DNA of 64,000 nt, from contig NZ_CP079216.1 in NCBI RefSeq assembly GCF_019316905.1, forward strand, positions 2,604,001-2,668,000, written 5' to 3'. The stretch comes from Tessaracoccus palaemonis (GTDB lineage: Bacteria; Actinomycetota; Actinomycetes; Propionibacteriales; Propionibacteriaceae). A model generated the notes under the pieces. It was not told the DNA's origin, made no database searches, and saw only the letters and a program-made list of their open reading frames with translations. A program made the translations under genes and the position numbers. Positions 33,710 to 41,807 of the stretch are shown here, one piece after another (within the stretch, counting starts at the first letter, position 1; every line of letters begins with the position of its first letter).

Positions 33710-34360
33710 TTACCACCACGACCCGGGTAGGGTTGTCGTGGTGTTACGGGATGGGGCCCTTGGCTGGCCCCACCCCGCATTGCTTTGGTCAATATTCGCT
33801 TGCTTCCCAGTCCAGTCCTCGTTGTTGAGCAGTTCGAGGACGTCGGCCTTGGTGAGGTTCTCGGTGGCGTTGTCGAAGGTGCTGCCCTCCACATAGGCGG
33901 TGAAGGTGATCGTGAACTCGGCTCGGAAGTCGCGGGTGCGGCCCTTCATGCCGTGTTCCTCCATGAACTGGTCGAAGACCTCGCACAGGTTGTTGTCGTC
34001 GGCGAAGGTGCGGGCGTCCTCTGCGAGGTGATCCAGCCACCGCTCCTTCTCCAGCACGATGGAGGCGGCGGCGTACGCGATGCGCAGGGACTCCCCCACT
34101 GGCTCCAGCCCCCGCGCAGTGGTGAGCGGGATCATGTAGGGCCAGGTGCGCATCGTTTCGCTCTCCAGCAGGAACACGCGAACGTTGGTGGCGTCCTCGA
34201 GCAGGTCCGCGGGCTTGATCCAGAACAGCCCCCGCCCCCACAGGTTGATCCGCTGGCCCGGCTGCGGCAGGACCGTCACCTCACCGATCGGCAACACCTC
34301 ATCGCCCACCTTCACACCCTCAGGCCCGACCACCACCGAGAGCAGCACTCCGTTCCGCAC
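33710..34360 (-). CDS. Unknown protein, hairpin-led cassette X
   Basis: 216 aa from GTG 34358-34360, with GAGGAG 12 nt upstream inside the end of a tiny upstream ORF. The N-terminal half is beta-rich (GVLLSVVVGPEGVKVGDEVL, GEVTVLPQPGQRINLWGRGL), followed by a helical part (IVLEKERWLDHLAEDARTFA) and RAEFTITFTAYVEGSTFDNA. The last ~11 residues, TTTTLPGSWW, are simply the translation of the downstream hairpin, so the functional end may lie earlier. No family is recognised. Confidence 0.55.
   Translation of the reverse strand: MRNGVLLSVVVGPEGVKVGDEVLPIGEVTVLPQPGQRINLWGRGLFWIKPADLLEDATNVRVFLLESETMRTWPYMIPLTTARGLEPVGESLRIAYAAASIVLEKERWLDHLAEDARTFADDNNLCEVFDQFMEEHGMKGRTRDFRAEFTITFTAYVEGSTFDNATENLTKADVLELLNNEDWTGKQANIDQSNAGWGQPRAPSRNTTTTLPGSWW
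33711..33771. terminator. Hairpins between cassette genes X and Y
   Basis: CACCACGAC (33714-33722) pairs with GTCGTGGTG (33735-33743) around a CCGGGTAGGGTT loop. A second stem, GGGGCC/GGCCCC (33753-33771), follows. The first hairpin is a shorter version of the one at 34535-34583. It overlaps the last codons of the upstream gene X, so it may be a terminator for X or a leader structure for Y. Confidence 0.55.
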
Positions 34361-34366
34361 GACAGT

Positions 34367-34402
34367 TCAGGTCTCCTCAGCGACCTTCTGCACAGTCTCC
34401 AT
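34367..34402 (-). CDS. Possible 11-residue upstream ORF before gene X
   Basis: ATG at 34400-34402 opens METVQKVAEET and stops 6 nt before the GTG of gene X. AAGGGG lies about 8 nt upstream of the ATG. Its last codons contain the GAGGAG that would serve gene X, so translation of the two would be linked. It could be a regulatory uORF or chance. Confidence 0.3.
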   Translation of the reverse strand: METVQKVAEET

Positions 34403-34534
34403 CACATTTCCCCTTCGTAAAGACACTGGCCCTTTTCAACGAGCCTTTCAGTCGGGGGTTGGTTTAACTCCTCCGACATCGCTAATACTACGGGGGCCCA
34501 GACCCTAATCAGGGCTATCCCCCTCGGCAATATG

Positions 34535-34583
34535 CCGTTATCCACCACCACGACCCGGGCAGGGTTGTGGTGGTGGATAACGG
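34535..34583. terminator. 22-bp perfect-type hairpin upstream of gene X
   Basis: The left arm is 34535-34556 (starting CCGTTATCCACCACCACGAC) and the right arm is 34562-34583. They pair over 22 bp with one G-T wobble around a 5-nt loop. The stem is symmetrical, and T-rich sequence follows on the plus strand (TTGTTTGTTATTT). It may be a bidirectional terminator, but its repetition upstream of gene Y makes a leader role possible. Confidence 0.7.
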
Positions 34584-34647
34584 CCCATTGTTTGTTATTT
34601 GGTTGTGAGGTGCTGGGAGTGTCGTAGTGGTCAGCTAGCGTGCTGGT

Positions 34648-34941
34648 GTGACTAGGAAGATCTCGGAGTTTGGTTCGCTGGCTGAGCGTGGTGAGTGGAT
34701 GCGTCGGCGTGCAGCTGGCCTCGACGCGGGCTCGTCGAGTGATGAGCCTAGCCAGCGGTTCAGCTGGTTGAGTGAGGATGCGGCGCCGAGTGAGGGCCTG
34801 GCCGCCTGCGTCGAGGGCATCGACGGGTCCCTTGTGCGTCATGTGTGGCTCGATGGCAGTATCGCGGCGCTGGTCTTAGACCGCCGATTCGTTGATGGGG
34901 CGTGGCAGGGTCTGGTGACCTGGGGAAGGCCGCGAAGCTGA
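34648..34941 (+). CDS. Small unknown protein at the right edge of the island
   Basis: 97 aa from GTG 34648, with no clear ribosome site (possibly leaderless). The sequence MTRKISEFGSLAERGEWMRR ... SLVRHVWLDGSIAALVLDRR has coding-like composition. The opposite-strand ORF over the same DNA (34402-34842) is basic and low-complexity and is rejected. It ends 42 bp before the thioredoxin-like gene. No family is recognised, and it may be a truncated island gene. Confidence 0.4.
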   Translation: MTRKISEFGSLAERGEWMRRRAAGLDAGSSSDEPSQRFSWLSEDAAPSEGLAACVEGIDGSLVRHVWLDGSIAALVLDRRFVDGAWQGLVTWGRPRS

Positions 34942-34983
34942 TCCGGGAGCCCCGTCGGTAGGCGCAGGTACAGTACGAGGTTG

Positions 34984-35577
34984 ATGAGGCTACTGCTCCC
35001 CGCCCTGCTCATGGTCGCGCTGGCGACCGGCTGCAGTACGGCCTCCACCGCCTCGCCTGGGCAGACACCCTCCACGGCACCGGCGGACCTCGCCGCGTTG
35101 GCCGAGCAGTACGGGCTGCAGGCCTGCCCAGAGACCGACCCTGACGCCGTGGCCGTGGACGGAGGCCTCCCCGCGACCGCTCTGACCTGCCTGGACGGGT
35201 CGACGACGGTGAACCTGGCAGGTCTGCCGCGGACGCCTACCATCATCAACTTCTGGGCCCAGTGGTGCGGCCCCTGCCGCGTCGAGTCCCCGTTCCTCCG
35301 GGAGGCGGCTGCGCAGCTCGATGGCGTCTCGTTCCTGGGCGTCGACTATGACGATCCACAGCCCGACTGGGCGATCGAGTTCGCCTCGCTGGCCGGCTTC
35401 GCCTGGCCGCACGTCATGGACCCCGACCGGTCCCTGCGGGCCGAGCTGTCGATCGCCGGGATTCCGACGACGTTCTTCGTCGGCGCGGACGGCCGCATCG
35501 CCGGCGTTCACGCGGGTCAGCTGGAGTCGACCGAGCAGCTGCTCGACCTGGCCGAGAAGTACCTGGAGGTGTCATGA
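34984..35577 (+). CDS. TlpA-like thioredoxin-fold lipoprotein
   Basis: 197 aa from ATG 34984 (a TTG directly before it is possible). The signal peptide ends in the lipobox ALATGC, so it is a membrane-anchored extracytoplasmic protein. The redoxin domain has the active site FWAQWCGPCRVESPFLREAA and a cis-Pro region AGIPTTFFVGADGRIAG. It should reduce or shuffle disulfides outside the cell. It overlaps the Nudix gene by 4 nt (ATGA). The same pair follows nth in mycobacteria (Rv3673c-Rv3672c, from memory). Confidence 0.9.
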   Translation: MRLLLPALLMVALATGCSTASTASPGQTPSTAPADLAALAEQYGLQACPETDPDAVAVDGGLPATALTCLDGSTTVNLAGLPRTPTIINFWAQWCGPCRVESPFLREAAAQLDGVSFLGVDYDDPQPDWAIEFASLAGFAWPHVMDPDRSLRAELSIAGIPTTFFVGADGRIAGVHAGQLESTEQLLDLAEKYLEVS

Positions 35578-36227
35578 CGGCGCCCTTCGACAAGCTCAGG
35601 GGAGCCCCCTTCGACAGGCTCAGGACTGCGCTCGCAGCGGATCCGCGGCCCAGGACGCTGGGGTTCGACCGGACGCCCCGCGGCGAGCGGGCCGCTGCGG
35701 TGCTGATGCTCTTCACCCGGGACACCGACCCCGCCCTGACCTTCGTCACCCGGGCCGAGACCCTGCGCAACCATGCGGGCCAGGTCGCGCTCCCCGGCGG
35801 GGCGGTGGACCCCGGCGACATCGACGCCACCGACACCGCGTTGCGGGAGGCCGACGAGGAGATCGGTCTCAACCGCCGCTCGGTCAGCCTGCTCGGGCAG
35901 CTCCCTCCCCTCTGGGTCCCCGCCTCCAGGTTCGACGTGACGACGGTTGTCGCCACCTGGCCCGGAGACGCGACGCTGGCGCCGATGGACCCCGCCGAGA
36001 CTGGCTCCGTCGAGCGGTTCACCATCTCCGAACTCACTGACCCGGCCAACCGCGTCACCGCCCGCCACCCCGTCGGATTCACGGGCCCGGCGTTCGCGAT
36101 GGGCGAAGTCTTCATCTGGGGCCTGACCGCCCATCTCGTGGACTGGGTGCTCGATCTGGCAGGATGGGCGCGACACTGGGACATCGACCGCGTCGTCGAC
36201 ATCCCCGCGCAGTTCCTCCGGGACTGA
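35574..36227 (+). CDS. CoA-pyrophosphatase-type Nudix hydrolase with repeat-derived N-terminus
   Basis: 217 aa. The UPF0035/CoA motif LRNHAGQVALPGG is followed by the Nudix box ending TALREADEEIGL. The enzyme class hydrolyses CoA and its derivatives to phosphopantetheine and ADP. The first 19 residues, MTAPFDKLRGAPFDRLRTA, are encoded by two copies of the 19-nt CCCTTCGACAAGCTCAGGG repeat that also occurs in dnaX. This N-terminal segment is therefore probably repeat-derived and dispensable. Confidence 0.88.
   Translation: MTAPFDKLRGAPFDRLRTALAADPRPRTLGFDRTPRGERAAAVLMLFTRDTDPALTFVTRAETLRNHAGQVALPGGAVDPGDIDATDTALREADEEIGLNRRSVSLLGQLPPLWVPASRFDVTTVVATWPGDATLAPMDPAETGSVERFTISELTDPANRVTARHPVGFTGPAFAMGEVFIWGLTAHLVDWVLDLAGWARHWDIDRVVDIPAQFLRD
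35583..35625. repeat. Two copies of the CCCTTCGACARGCTCAGGG repeat inside the Nudix gene
   Basis: Copies lie at 35583-35601 and 35607-35625. They are the reverse complement of the repeat at 56341-56533 and are read here as PFDKLR and PFDRLR. They sit at the extreme 5' end of the coding region. Confidence 0.9.
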
Positions 36228-36334
36228 TCCTGATGCCCCGGATATCCCGTTTGTTCGTTACATTTCCCGAGCGACGGTATTCGCGCTATGTCGCGTAGTT
36301 AATCGGGCCTCGCATGCGCAATTCTCCACTAAAG

Positions 36335-36371
36335 CCGAAGGGGCGGGGCCAGTCGGCTCCCACCCCTTCGG
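36335..36371 (-). terminator. Terminator after whiB
   Basis: CCGAAGGGGCGGG (36335-36347) pairs with CCCACCCCTTCGG (36359-36371) with one mismatch. It lies 15 bp past the whiB stop, between the convergent Nudix and whiB genes. Confidence 0.7.
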
Positions 36372-36385
36372 ATATTGGTTGATCG

Positions 36386-36697
36386 TCAATGCACCCGACT
36401 CGGGAGGACCACCACGCGCCCGCCGGGCTGCCGAGGGTTCGTCAGGAGCACCTCGTGCCACGAGTCGATGTCGGGTCGCGAACGGAGCAACGCGCGGCGC
36501 TCACGTTCAGTCATGCCACCCCAGACGCCCCACTCGATGCGATTGTCCAGGGCCTCCGCGAGGCACTCGGACCGCACCGGGCACCCGGCGCACACCGTCC
36601 TGGCCCTCTTCTGGTCCTTCCCCTCGGGGAAGAGTGCATCGGCCATGTCGCGGCATTTCGCTCGCAGTGTCCACTCGCTCACTTCAGCCAGAAACAT
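36386..36697 (-). CDS. whiB4: WhiB-family iron-sulfur regulator (WhiB4-like by position)
   Basis: 103 aa. The four cluster cysteines are C15, C36, C39 and C45 (AKC ... TVCAGCPVRSEC). The G(V/I)WGG turn WGVWGGMTERERRALL follows, and then a basic C-terminus. WhiB proteins bind a redox- and NO-sensitive 4Fe-4S cluster and act with the housekeeping sigma factor. The WhiB4 assignment rests on its divergent position next to a PonA2-like PBP, as in M. tuberculosis, and is inference. The 166-bp divergent region holds both promoters. Confidence 0.85.
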   Translation of the reverse strand: MFLAEVSEWTLRAKCRDMADALFPEGKDQKRARTVCAGCPVRSECLAEALDNRIEWGVWGGMTERERRALLRSRPDIDSWHEVLLTNPRQPGGRVVVLPSRVH

Positions 36698-36863
36698 TTC
36701 TGCCCTCCCTTGCGCAGATCAACCCATCCGGTTGACACCGACGTTAGCGCATTTTCACACCCAGACAAAGTGGGCTGCTGTACGATATGTTCCCACTCGC
36801 AGGAATGCCCTCGCCGAGGGCGGACGCGCCGCGGGGGCGGGCACCACAGAACCGTCACGTATC

Positions 36864-39272
36864 ATGTCGATCATGAAGTCAGCCTCCCTGAGCCAGAAGG
36901 CGTACTCCCTGCTGATGTTCCTGGCGGTGAGCGTGCTGGCCGGCCTGCTCCTCTCCGGACTCGCCGTGCCACTGACCGCGCTGGCCGGCGGGGGAGCCAA
37001 GCTCGCCGCCGACTCTCTCGACGACATCCCCGCGGACCTGGAGACGCCCACGCAGTCCCAGCGTTCCGTCGTGCTGATGGCCGACGGGTCCGAGCTGGCC
37101 ACGTTCTATGACGAGAACCGCGTCTATGTGCCGCTCGAGGACATCTCAACCAACATGCAGGACGCGCAGATCGCGATCGAGGACCACCGCTTCTACGAGC
37201 ACGGCGCCATCGACTTCCAGGGCTTCGGCCGCGCACTGCTGAAGACGCTGTCGGGCGATACCCAGGGCGCCTCGACGCTGACGCAGCAGTACGTGAAGCT
37301 CGTGCGCGTCGAGACGGCCTCCGTGTCGGGCGACGCCGAGGCCGTCCGCGCCGCCACCGAGGTGACGCTGGAGCGCAAGATCATCGAGGCCCGCTACGCC
37401 ATGGCCCTCGAGGAGCGGCTGACGAAGGACGAGATCCTCGAGCGCTACCTCAACATCGCGTACTACGGCGACGGCGCCTACGGCGTCGAGGCCGCCGCCC
37501 AGCACTACTTCGGCACGTCGGCCAAGGAGCTGACGCTGGGGCAGTCCGCGCTGCTTGCCGGCATCGTGCAGAACCCCGTGAACCTGAACCCGGTCAACCA
37601 CACGCAGCGCGCGCTCGACCGCCGCGACGTGGTGCTGAACCAGATGGTCAAGTGGGGCATGATCTCCGAGGACACCGCCGCCGAGGCGAAGAAGGAGACC
37701 TTCGAGCCCAAGCAGGTCACCCCGACGCCCAACGGGTGCATGGCGTCGGACTACCCGTTCCTGTGCGACTACGTGCGCCTCACCCTCCTCTCGGACGACA
37801 TGACCAGCATGGGCGACACGAAGGAGGAGCGCGCCAACCGCCTGAACCGCGGCGGCCTGACCATTCAGACGCTCATCGACCCCGTCGCCCAGGACTCCGC
37901 GGAGGCCGCCGTCGCGCTGCAGGTAGCCCCGACCGACGCGGCGATCGCCACGAGCGTGCTGATCCAGCCGAAGACCGGGCTGATCGTCGCCATGGCCCAG
38001 TCCAGACCGGACATGGGCACGGGCAAGGGCGAGACGTACTGGAACTACAACGCGTCGAAGGCGCTGGGTGGCGCGGAGGGCTACCAGGCCGGTTCGACGT
38101 TCAAGACGTTCACGATCGCCTCGGCCCTCGACCAGGGCATGACTCCGCAGAAGACGTACAACGCGCCGGGCCAGATGCAGTTCCGGGGGCAGACCTTCAA
38201 GAACTGCGACGGCTCCTTCACGTTCAACCAGGACTACCTGCTCGGCAACCAGTACCTGCGTGGCTACGGCACCATCAACATGCTCAAGGCCGCCCAGAAC
38301 TCGGTCAACACGTACTTCATGCAGCTGATCCGCGACACGGGCATCTGCTCGTCGATCGAGATGGCGCAGAAGGCCGGCGTCGAGCTGGCCAGCGGCGACA
38401 GCCTCAAAACCATGCAGAACTACCCGTCCTTCGTGCTCGGCACCGCGGACGTGACGCCGATCTCCATGGCGGAGGCCTACGCGACGTTCGCCAACCGCGG
38501 CAAGCACTGCAACCCGATCATCCTCGAGAGCGTCGAGACGGTCGAGGGGGCCAACCTCGAGGTGCCCGACGCGAACTGCAAGCAGGTCATCAAGAAGGAC
38601 GTGGCCGACGGCGTCAACTACATCCTCCAGTCGGTCGCCGAGCAGGGCACCGGCCGACCCGCGGCCATCAACGACGGTCGCGACGAGGCCGGCAAGACCG
38701 GTACGACCAACAACGCGACCGCCGTCTGGTACGCGGGCTACACCCCCGAGCTTGCCGGCGTGGCGATGATCGCCGTCGACAAGACCAACGACTACTGGGA
38801 GGGCCGGAGCCAGTCCCTGACGGGCCTGCGGGTCAAGGGCGGCTACCTCGCCGGTACGGGTGGCGGCGACGCCGGCCTGATCTGGAAGGCGGCCATGAAG
38901 TCCGCTCTCCGAGACCTCCCGAAGACCAGCTTCACCCAGCCGTCCGACGAGATCCTCGAGGGCGTCAAGGTCAAGGTCCCCGACGTGTCGGGCATGTCCT
39001 ACAACGAGGCGAAGGAGACGCTCGAGGCGGCCGGGTTCAGCACCCAGCGCTGGGGCATCTACTCCAACTACTCCGTGGGCACGTTCCTGGGCATCTCCCC
39101 CTCGGGCACAGCCACGAAGTTCTCGACGATCAGCCTGAAGGTCTCCGTCGGGCCGAAGCCGGTCGCGGCCGAACCCGAGAAGGAGGATGAGGACAAGTCC
39201 TCCGACAGTGACAAGAAGGATGACTCCAAGAAGGACGACTCCAAGAAGGACGACAAGGACGACGGCGACTGA
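36864..39272 (+). CDS. ponA2: Class A penicillin-binding protein with one PASTA domain (PonA2-like)
   Basis: 802 aa from ATG 36864 (ATG 36873 is also possible); no clear ribosome site, so the transcript may be near-leaderless. An N-terminal membrane anchor is followed by the GT51 transglycosylase (AIEDHRFYEHGAIDFQGFGR, GASTLTQQYVKL). The transpeptidase has SxxK GSTFKTFT, SVN and KTGTT motifs. One PASTA domain (VKVPDVSGMSYNEAKETLEA) and a long Lys/Asp/Ser tail follow. It polymerises and cross-links peptidoglycan. The stop overlaps the next ATG by one base. Confidence 0.95.
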   Translation: MSIMKSASLSQKAYSLLMFLAVSVLAGLLLSGLAVPLTALAGGGAKLAADSLDDIPADLETPTQSQRSVVLMADGSELATFYDENRVYVPLEDISTNMQDAQIAIEDHRFYEHGAIDFQGFGRALLKTLSGDTQGASTLTQQYVKLVRVETASVSGDAEAVRAATEVTLERKIIEARYAMALEERLTKDEILERYLNIAYYGDGAYGVEAAAQHYFGTSAKELTLGQSALLAGIVQNPVNLNPVNHTQRALDRRDVVLNQMVKWGMISEDTAAEAKKETFEPKQVTPTPNGCMASDYPFLCDYVRLTLLSDDMTSMGDTKEERANRLNRGGLTIQTLIDPVAQDSAEAAVALQVAPTDAAIATSVLIQPKTGLIVAMAQSRPDMGTGKGETYWNYNASKALGGAEGYQAGSTFKTFTIASALDQGMTPQKTYNAPGQMQFRGQTFKNCDGSFTFNQDYLLGNQYLRGYGTINMLKAAQNSVNTYFMQLIRDTGICSSIEMAQKAGVELASGDSLKTMQNYPSFVLGTADVTPISMAEAYATFANRGKHCNPIILESVETVEGANLEVPDANCKQVIKKDVADGVNYILQSVAEQGTGRPAAINDGRDEAGKTGTTNNATAVWYAGYTPELAGVAMIAVDKTNDYWEGRSQSLTGLRVKGGYLAGTGGGDAGLIWKAAMKSALRDLPKTSFTQPSDEILEGVKVKVPDVSGMSYNEAKETLEAAGFSTQRWGIYSNYSVGTFLGISPSGTATKFSTISLKVSVGPKPVAAEPEKEDEDKSSDSDKKDDSKKDDSKKDDKDDGD

Positions 39273-40174
39273 TGGGGCATCCGATCCTGAAGGCGGCGGC
39301 CGTGACGGCCGCCGCCGGAGCCGCGTGTTTCTCCTGGGGACTGTTCGAGGCCGGGCTGTACACCCTGCGCCGGGCAGAGGTCCGGGTGCTGCGCCCGGGC
39401 GCGCGTGAGCTGAAGCTGCTGCACATCTCCGACGTGCACCTGCTCCACACGCAACGCCGCAAGCTGGCCTTCCTGTCATCGCTCGCCTCGCTCGAGCCGG
39501 ACCTCGTCGTCAACACTGGCGACAACCTCACCGAGGCCGCGGCCGTCGAGCCGTTGCTTGAGGCACTCGCCCCGCTGTCGTTCGCGCCCGGCGCCTTCGT
39601 GTTCGGGTCCAACGACTACTACCCGCCGAGCTTCCGGAACCCGGTCAAGTACGTCTCCCGTCGGCCGCGCACTGTCCGGCATCCCCGGGTCGAACTCCCC
39701 TGGCGCGAACTCAAGTCCGGACTGGAGAGCTTCGGCTGGGTCGACCTGGACAACCGCCGGGCGCAACTCGACGTCGGCGGCCTGCACCTCGACCTGCGAG
39801 GCACCGACGACGCGCACCTGAACCGCGACGAGTACGAACAGGTGGCCGGGCCCTTCGACCCTGCGGCCGACCTCAAGCTCGGCGTCACCCACGCGCCGTA
39901 CCTGAGGGTGCTCGACCAGCTCACCGCTGACGACCCCGACCTGATTCTGGCCGGCCACACACACGGCGGACAGGTCTGCGTGCCCGGCTACGGCGCGCTC
40001 GCGACCAACTGCGACATCGAGCCCGCCCGGGTGAAGGGCCTGTCCGAGCACACCGTCGGGCCGCACACGTCCGCGCTGCACGTGTCTGCGGGCCTCGGCA
40101 CGTCGAGGTACGCCCCGTACCGGTTCGCGTGCCGACCGGAGGTCACGATGCTGACCCTGCAGCCCCGACTGTGA
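39272..40174 (+). CDS. Membrane-anchored metallophosphoesterase
   Basis: 300 aa. An N-terminal hydrophobic segment is followed by calcineurin-type motifs: LLHISDVHLLHTQRRK (DxH), VVNTGDN (GDx), FVFGSNDYYPPS (GN D/H) and LILAGHTHGGQVCVPG (GHxH). The family includes YkuE-like esterases and Rv3683. It is coupled to the PBP gene by TGATG, pointing to a cell-envelope role, perhaps on lipid-linked phosphates; this is inference. Confidence 0.9.
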   Translation: MGHPILKAAAVTAAAGAACFSWGLFEAGLYTLRRAEVRVLRPGARELKLLHISDVHLLHTQRRKLAFLSSLASLEPDLVVNTGDNLTEAAAVEPLLEALAPLSFAPGAFVFGSNDYYPPSFRNPVKYVSRRPRTVRHPRVELPWRELKSGLESFGWVDLDNRRAQLDVGGLHLDLRGTDDAHLNRDEYEQVAGPFDPAADLKLGVTHAPYLRVLDQLTADDPDLILAGHTHGGQVCVPGYGALATNCDIEPARVKGLSEHTVGPHTSALHVSAGLGTSRYAPYRFACRPEVTMLTLQPRL

Positions 40175-40235
40175 CGCGCCCCCGTTTCGCACTTCCGGCG
40201 CAGGTGGGCTAGTATTTCGGTGGCCCAAGGGCCAT

Positions 40236-40309
40236 CGGGGTGTGGCGCAGCTTGGTAGCGCGCGTCGTTCGGGACGACGAGGCCGCAGGTTCAAATCCTG
40301 TCACCCCGA
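40236..40309 (+). tRNA. tRNA-Pro (anticodon CGG)
   Basis: The acceptor stem is CGGGGTG/CACCCCG. The D arm GCGC..GCGC, anticodon stem CGTCG/CGACG with loop TTCGGGA (anticodon CGG), and T loop TTCAAAT are all present. The discriminator is A at 40309; CCA is not encoded. Confidence 0.95.
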
Positions 40310-40314
40310 CAGTT

Positions 40315-40363
40315 GGAAAGCCGCTCTGGTTTGGAGTTTCACTCCGAATCAGAGCGGCTTTCC
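40315..40363 (+). terminator. Two-tier terminator hairpin after tRNA-Pro
   Basis: GGAAAGCCGCTCTG (40315-40328) pairs perfectly with CAGAGCGGCTTTCC (40350-40363). Inside the loop a second small stem, GGAGT/ACTCC, stacks around TTC. It starts 5 nt past the tRNA. Confidence 0.85.
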
Positions 40364-40606
40364 GCGTCGTGCGTCCCGCGCATCCTCAGCCCTGCCAACT
40401 CTTGCGGGGTTCTGCGCACTCTGTCACGCCGATTGCGCACGGGCAGCAACGCCCGCCCTGTCGAGCACCTTATTGGCCCTCTTGACCAGATTGAGCGCGA
40501 GGAACTCGCGACGACCCTCCCTACGCTCGCCCGCCTGCGTAGCGATCACCGAGCCCAATGACTACCCGGCGGGTCCTTGCAAGGCCCCGCGTCGGCGGAG
40601 TCGCGC
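40364..40606. other. Intergenic region without a convincing gene
   Basis: About 240 bp between the tRNA-Pro terminator and the small minus-strand ORF. Short open frames exist on both strands, but none has a ribosome site, recognisable motif or steady codon pattern. No tRNA-end repeat that would mark an attachment site was found. Confidence 0.4.
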
Positions 40607-40885
40607 TCAGACGGAGTCCTGCAAGTACCCAACGATCCTGAGTCGCGTTCTCCGAACGACCCGCCATCGGTCTGGGTCGCCGGTCCGGGTATCGCCGCGG
40701 GTGACCGAGCCGCCGTGCGAATCCAGAAACTCGACGAGTAGAGCCAGCGAAGGCGACCGCCTCGGCCGGGTGCGGAAGGTGTTCCTCCGCCCGCAACGCT
40801 CACACTCGGAAGTCGGTCGGCAAGCCTTGGGCTTCCTGCGGGAGTTGGACAGCCCCGGGATGCCGCTCCGCCCGGGGGATGTCAC
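40607..40885 (-). CDS. Possible small zinc-ribbon-like protein coupled to the nuclease gene
   Basis: 92 aa from GTG 40885, overlapping the stop of the nuclease gene as GTGA. It has a cysteine cluster, KACRPTSECERCGRRNTF, then a basic stretch and SPSLALLVEFLDSHGGSVTR. The overlap argues for translation, but no family is recognised and the CxxC-type pattern is short. It could be spurious. Confidence 0.3.
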   Translation of the reverse strand: MTSPGRSGIPGLSNSRRKPKACRPTSECERCGRRNTFRTRPRRSPSLALLVEFLDSHGGSVTRGDTRTGDPDRWRVVRRTRLRIVGYLQDSV

Positions 40886-41807
40886 GCTTTGATCAGGGTG
40901 AACTTCACTTGATAGCGGTAGAACTCGATGCCGCTGGCCACGGAGAGGGCCCGCTGGATCCGGAGGTCGTCCTCGAGCGCAATGATCACGCCGCGAACTG
41001 CTTGAGTGGGCTCGGCCACCTGATCCTTGATGTAGCCCATGTAGCGCTGGATCTGCCCGACGACTGAGTCGCTGGCCTTTCCCCTCTTGAGCTCGACGAC
41101 AAGGAGTCCGCGCCATCCTTGCTCACGGCCAAGATATCGAGCGGGCCTGTGTCGCTTTGGTACTGGCGGCCGATCTGGTTTCCCTCATCATCGCAGTAGA
41201 TGTCGTAGCGCTTCCCCAACTCAGTCCTCGTCCAGTTGTCGACGAGGAACTCCTCCAGGTACTTCTCCAGGGCGAACTGAACGGGATCCTCAACGTCTGG
41301 ATCCGTCGAAACCAACTGCGGGTATTCCTGGAGCAGACTCTCGATCTCAGCGAGGTGTTGGCTGATGTTGGACACAGTGGCCGGGTACCTGTCCGTCGAG
41401 CGCCTCAACTCGGCACTCATCTCATCGCGGTTGATGGTCCCGAACTGCCACGACACCGGCCGGCGGTGCGGCAACTCCTCGCCTGGAACGAAGGCGTAAG
41501 GGCCGGTGACTCGGCCCACGTGCAGGATTCCAGCGGGGTCCGGGGTGACGACGAGGTCTCCGTCCTTCATTCCCTTGCCAAGGGTCCAGATCGTGCCACA
41601 CGCAAGACCCGCGGCCACCTTGGTCTTGTCCGGGTGCAGGTCGAGGTAACGAGGGATGTAGGTCTTGTTGAATGCGGTCCACTCGTCGGGGAACTTGCCC
41701 TTGAAGTCGTCGACCATGCCGTAGTCGACTCCGACGTAGCCCCGCTCGACTGCGTCCTGGACGAAGGTCCCCTGCTTACCGAGTCGGATGAAGTAGCAGG
41801 CCGTCAT
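40882..41807 (-). pseudogene. DUF91/NucS-like endonuclease, frameshifted in the catalytic motif
   Basis: From ATG 41807 (GGAGG 6 nt upstream) the frame reads MTACYFIRLGKQGTFVQDAV with an EVE/PUA-like N-terminal region (KGMKDGDLVVTPDP, PYAFVPGEEL), then reaches GPLDILAVSKDG. The next strand, LLVVELKRGKASDSVVGQIQ, is in another frame and continues YMGYIKDQVAEPTQAVRGVI to TGA 40882. One missing G near 41108-41112 explains it and would restore 308 aa. LDILA ... VVELK is the PD-(D/E)xK core as in NucS/DUF91 nucleases. It is either a pseudogene or an assembly error; a defence role is plausible. Confidence 0.7.

Noticed and set aside
34402-34842. 146-aa minus-strand ORF at the island edge
   Set aside because: It translates straight through the 22-bp hairpin and lies opposite a better plus-strand ORF; composition is not protein-like.
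40236-40309. tRNA-Pro and tRNA-Ser as island attachment sites
   Set aside because: No second copy of either tRNA 3' end and no integrase gene was found in the window.
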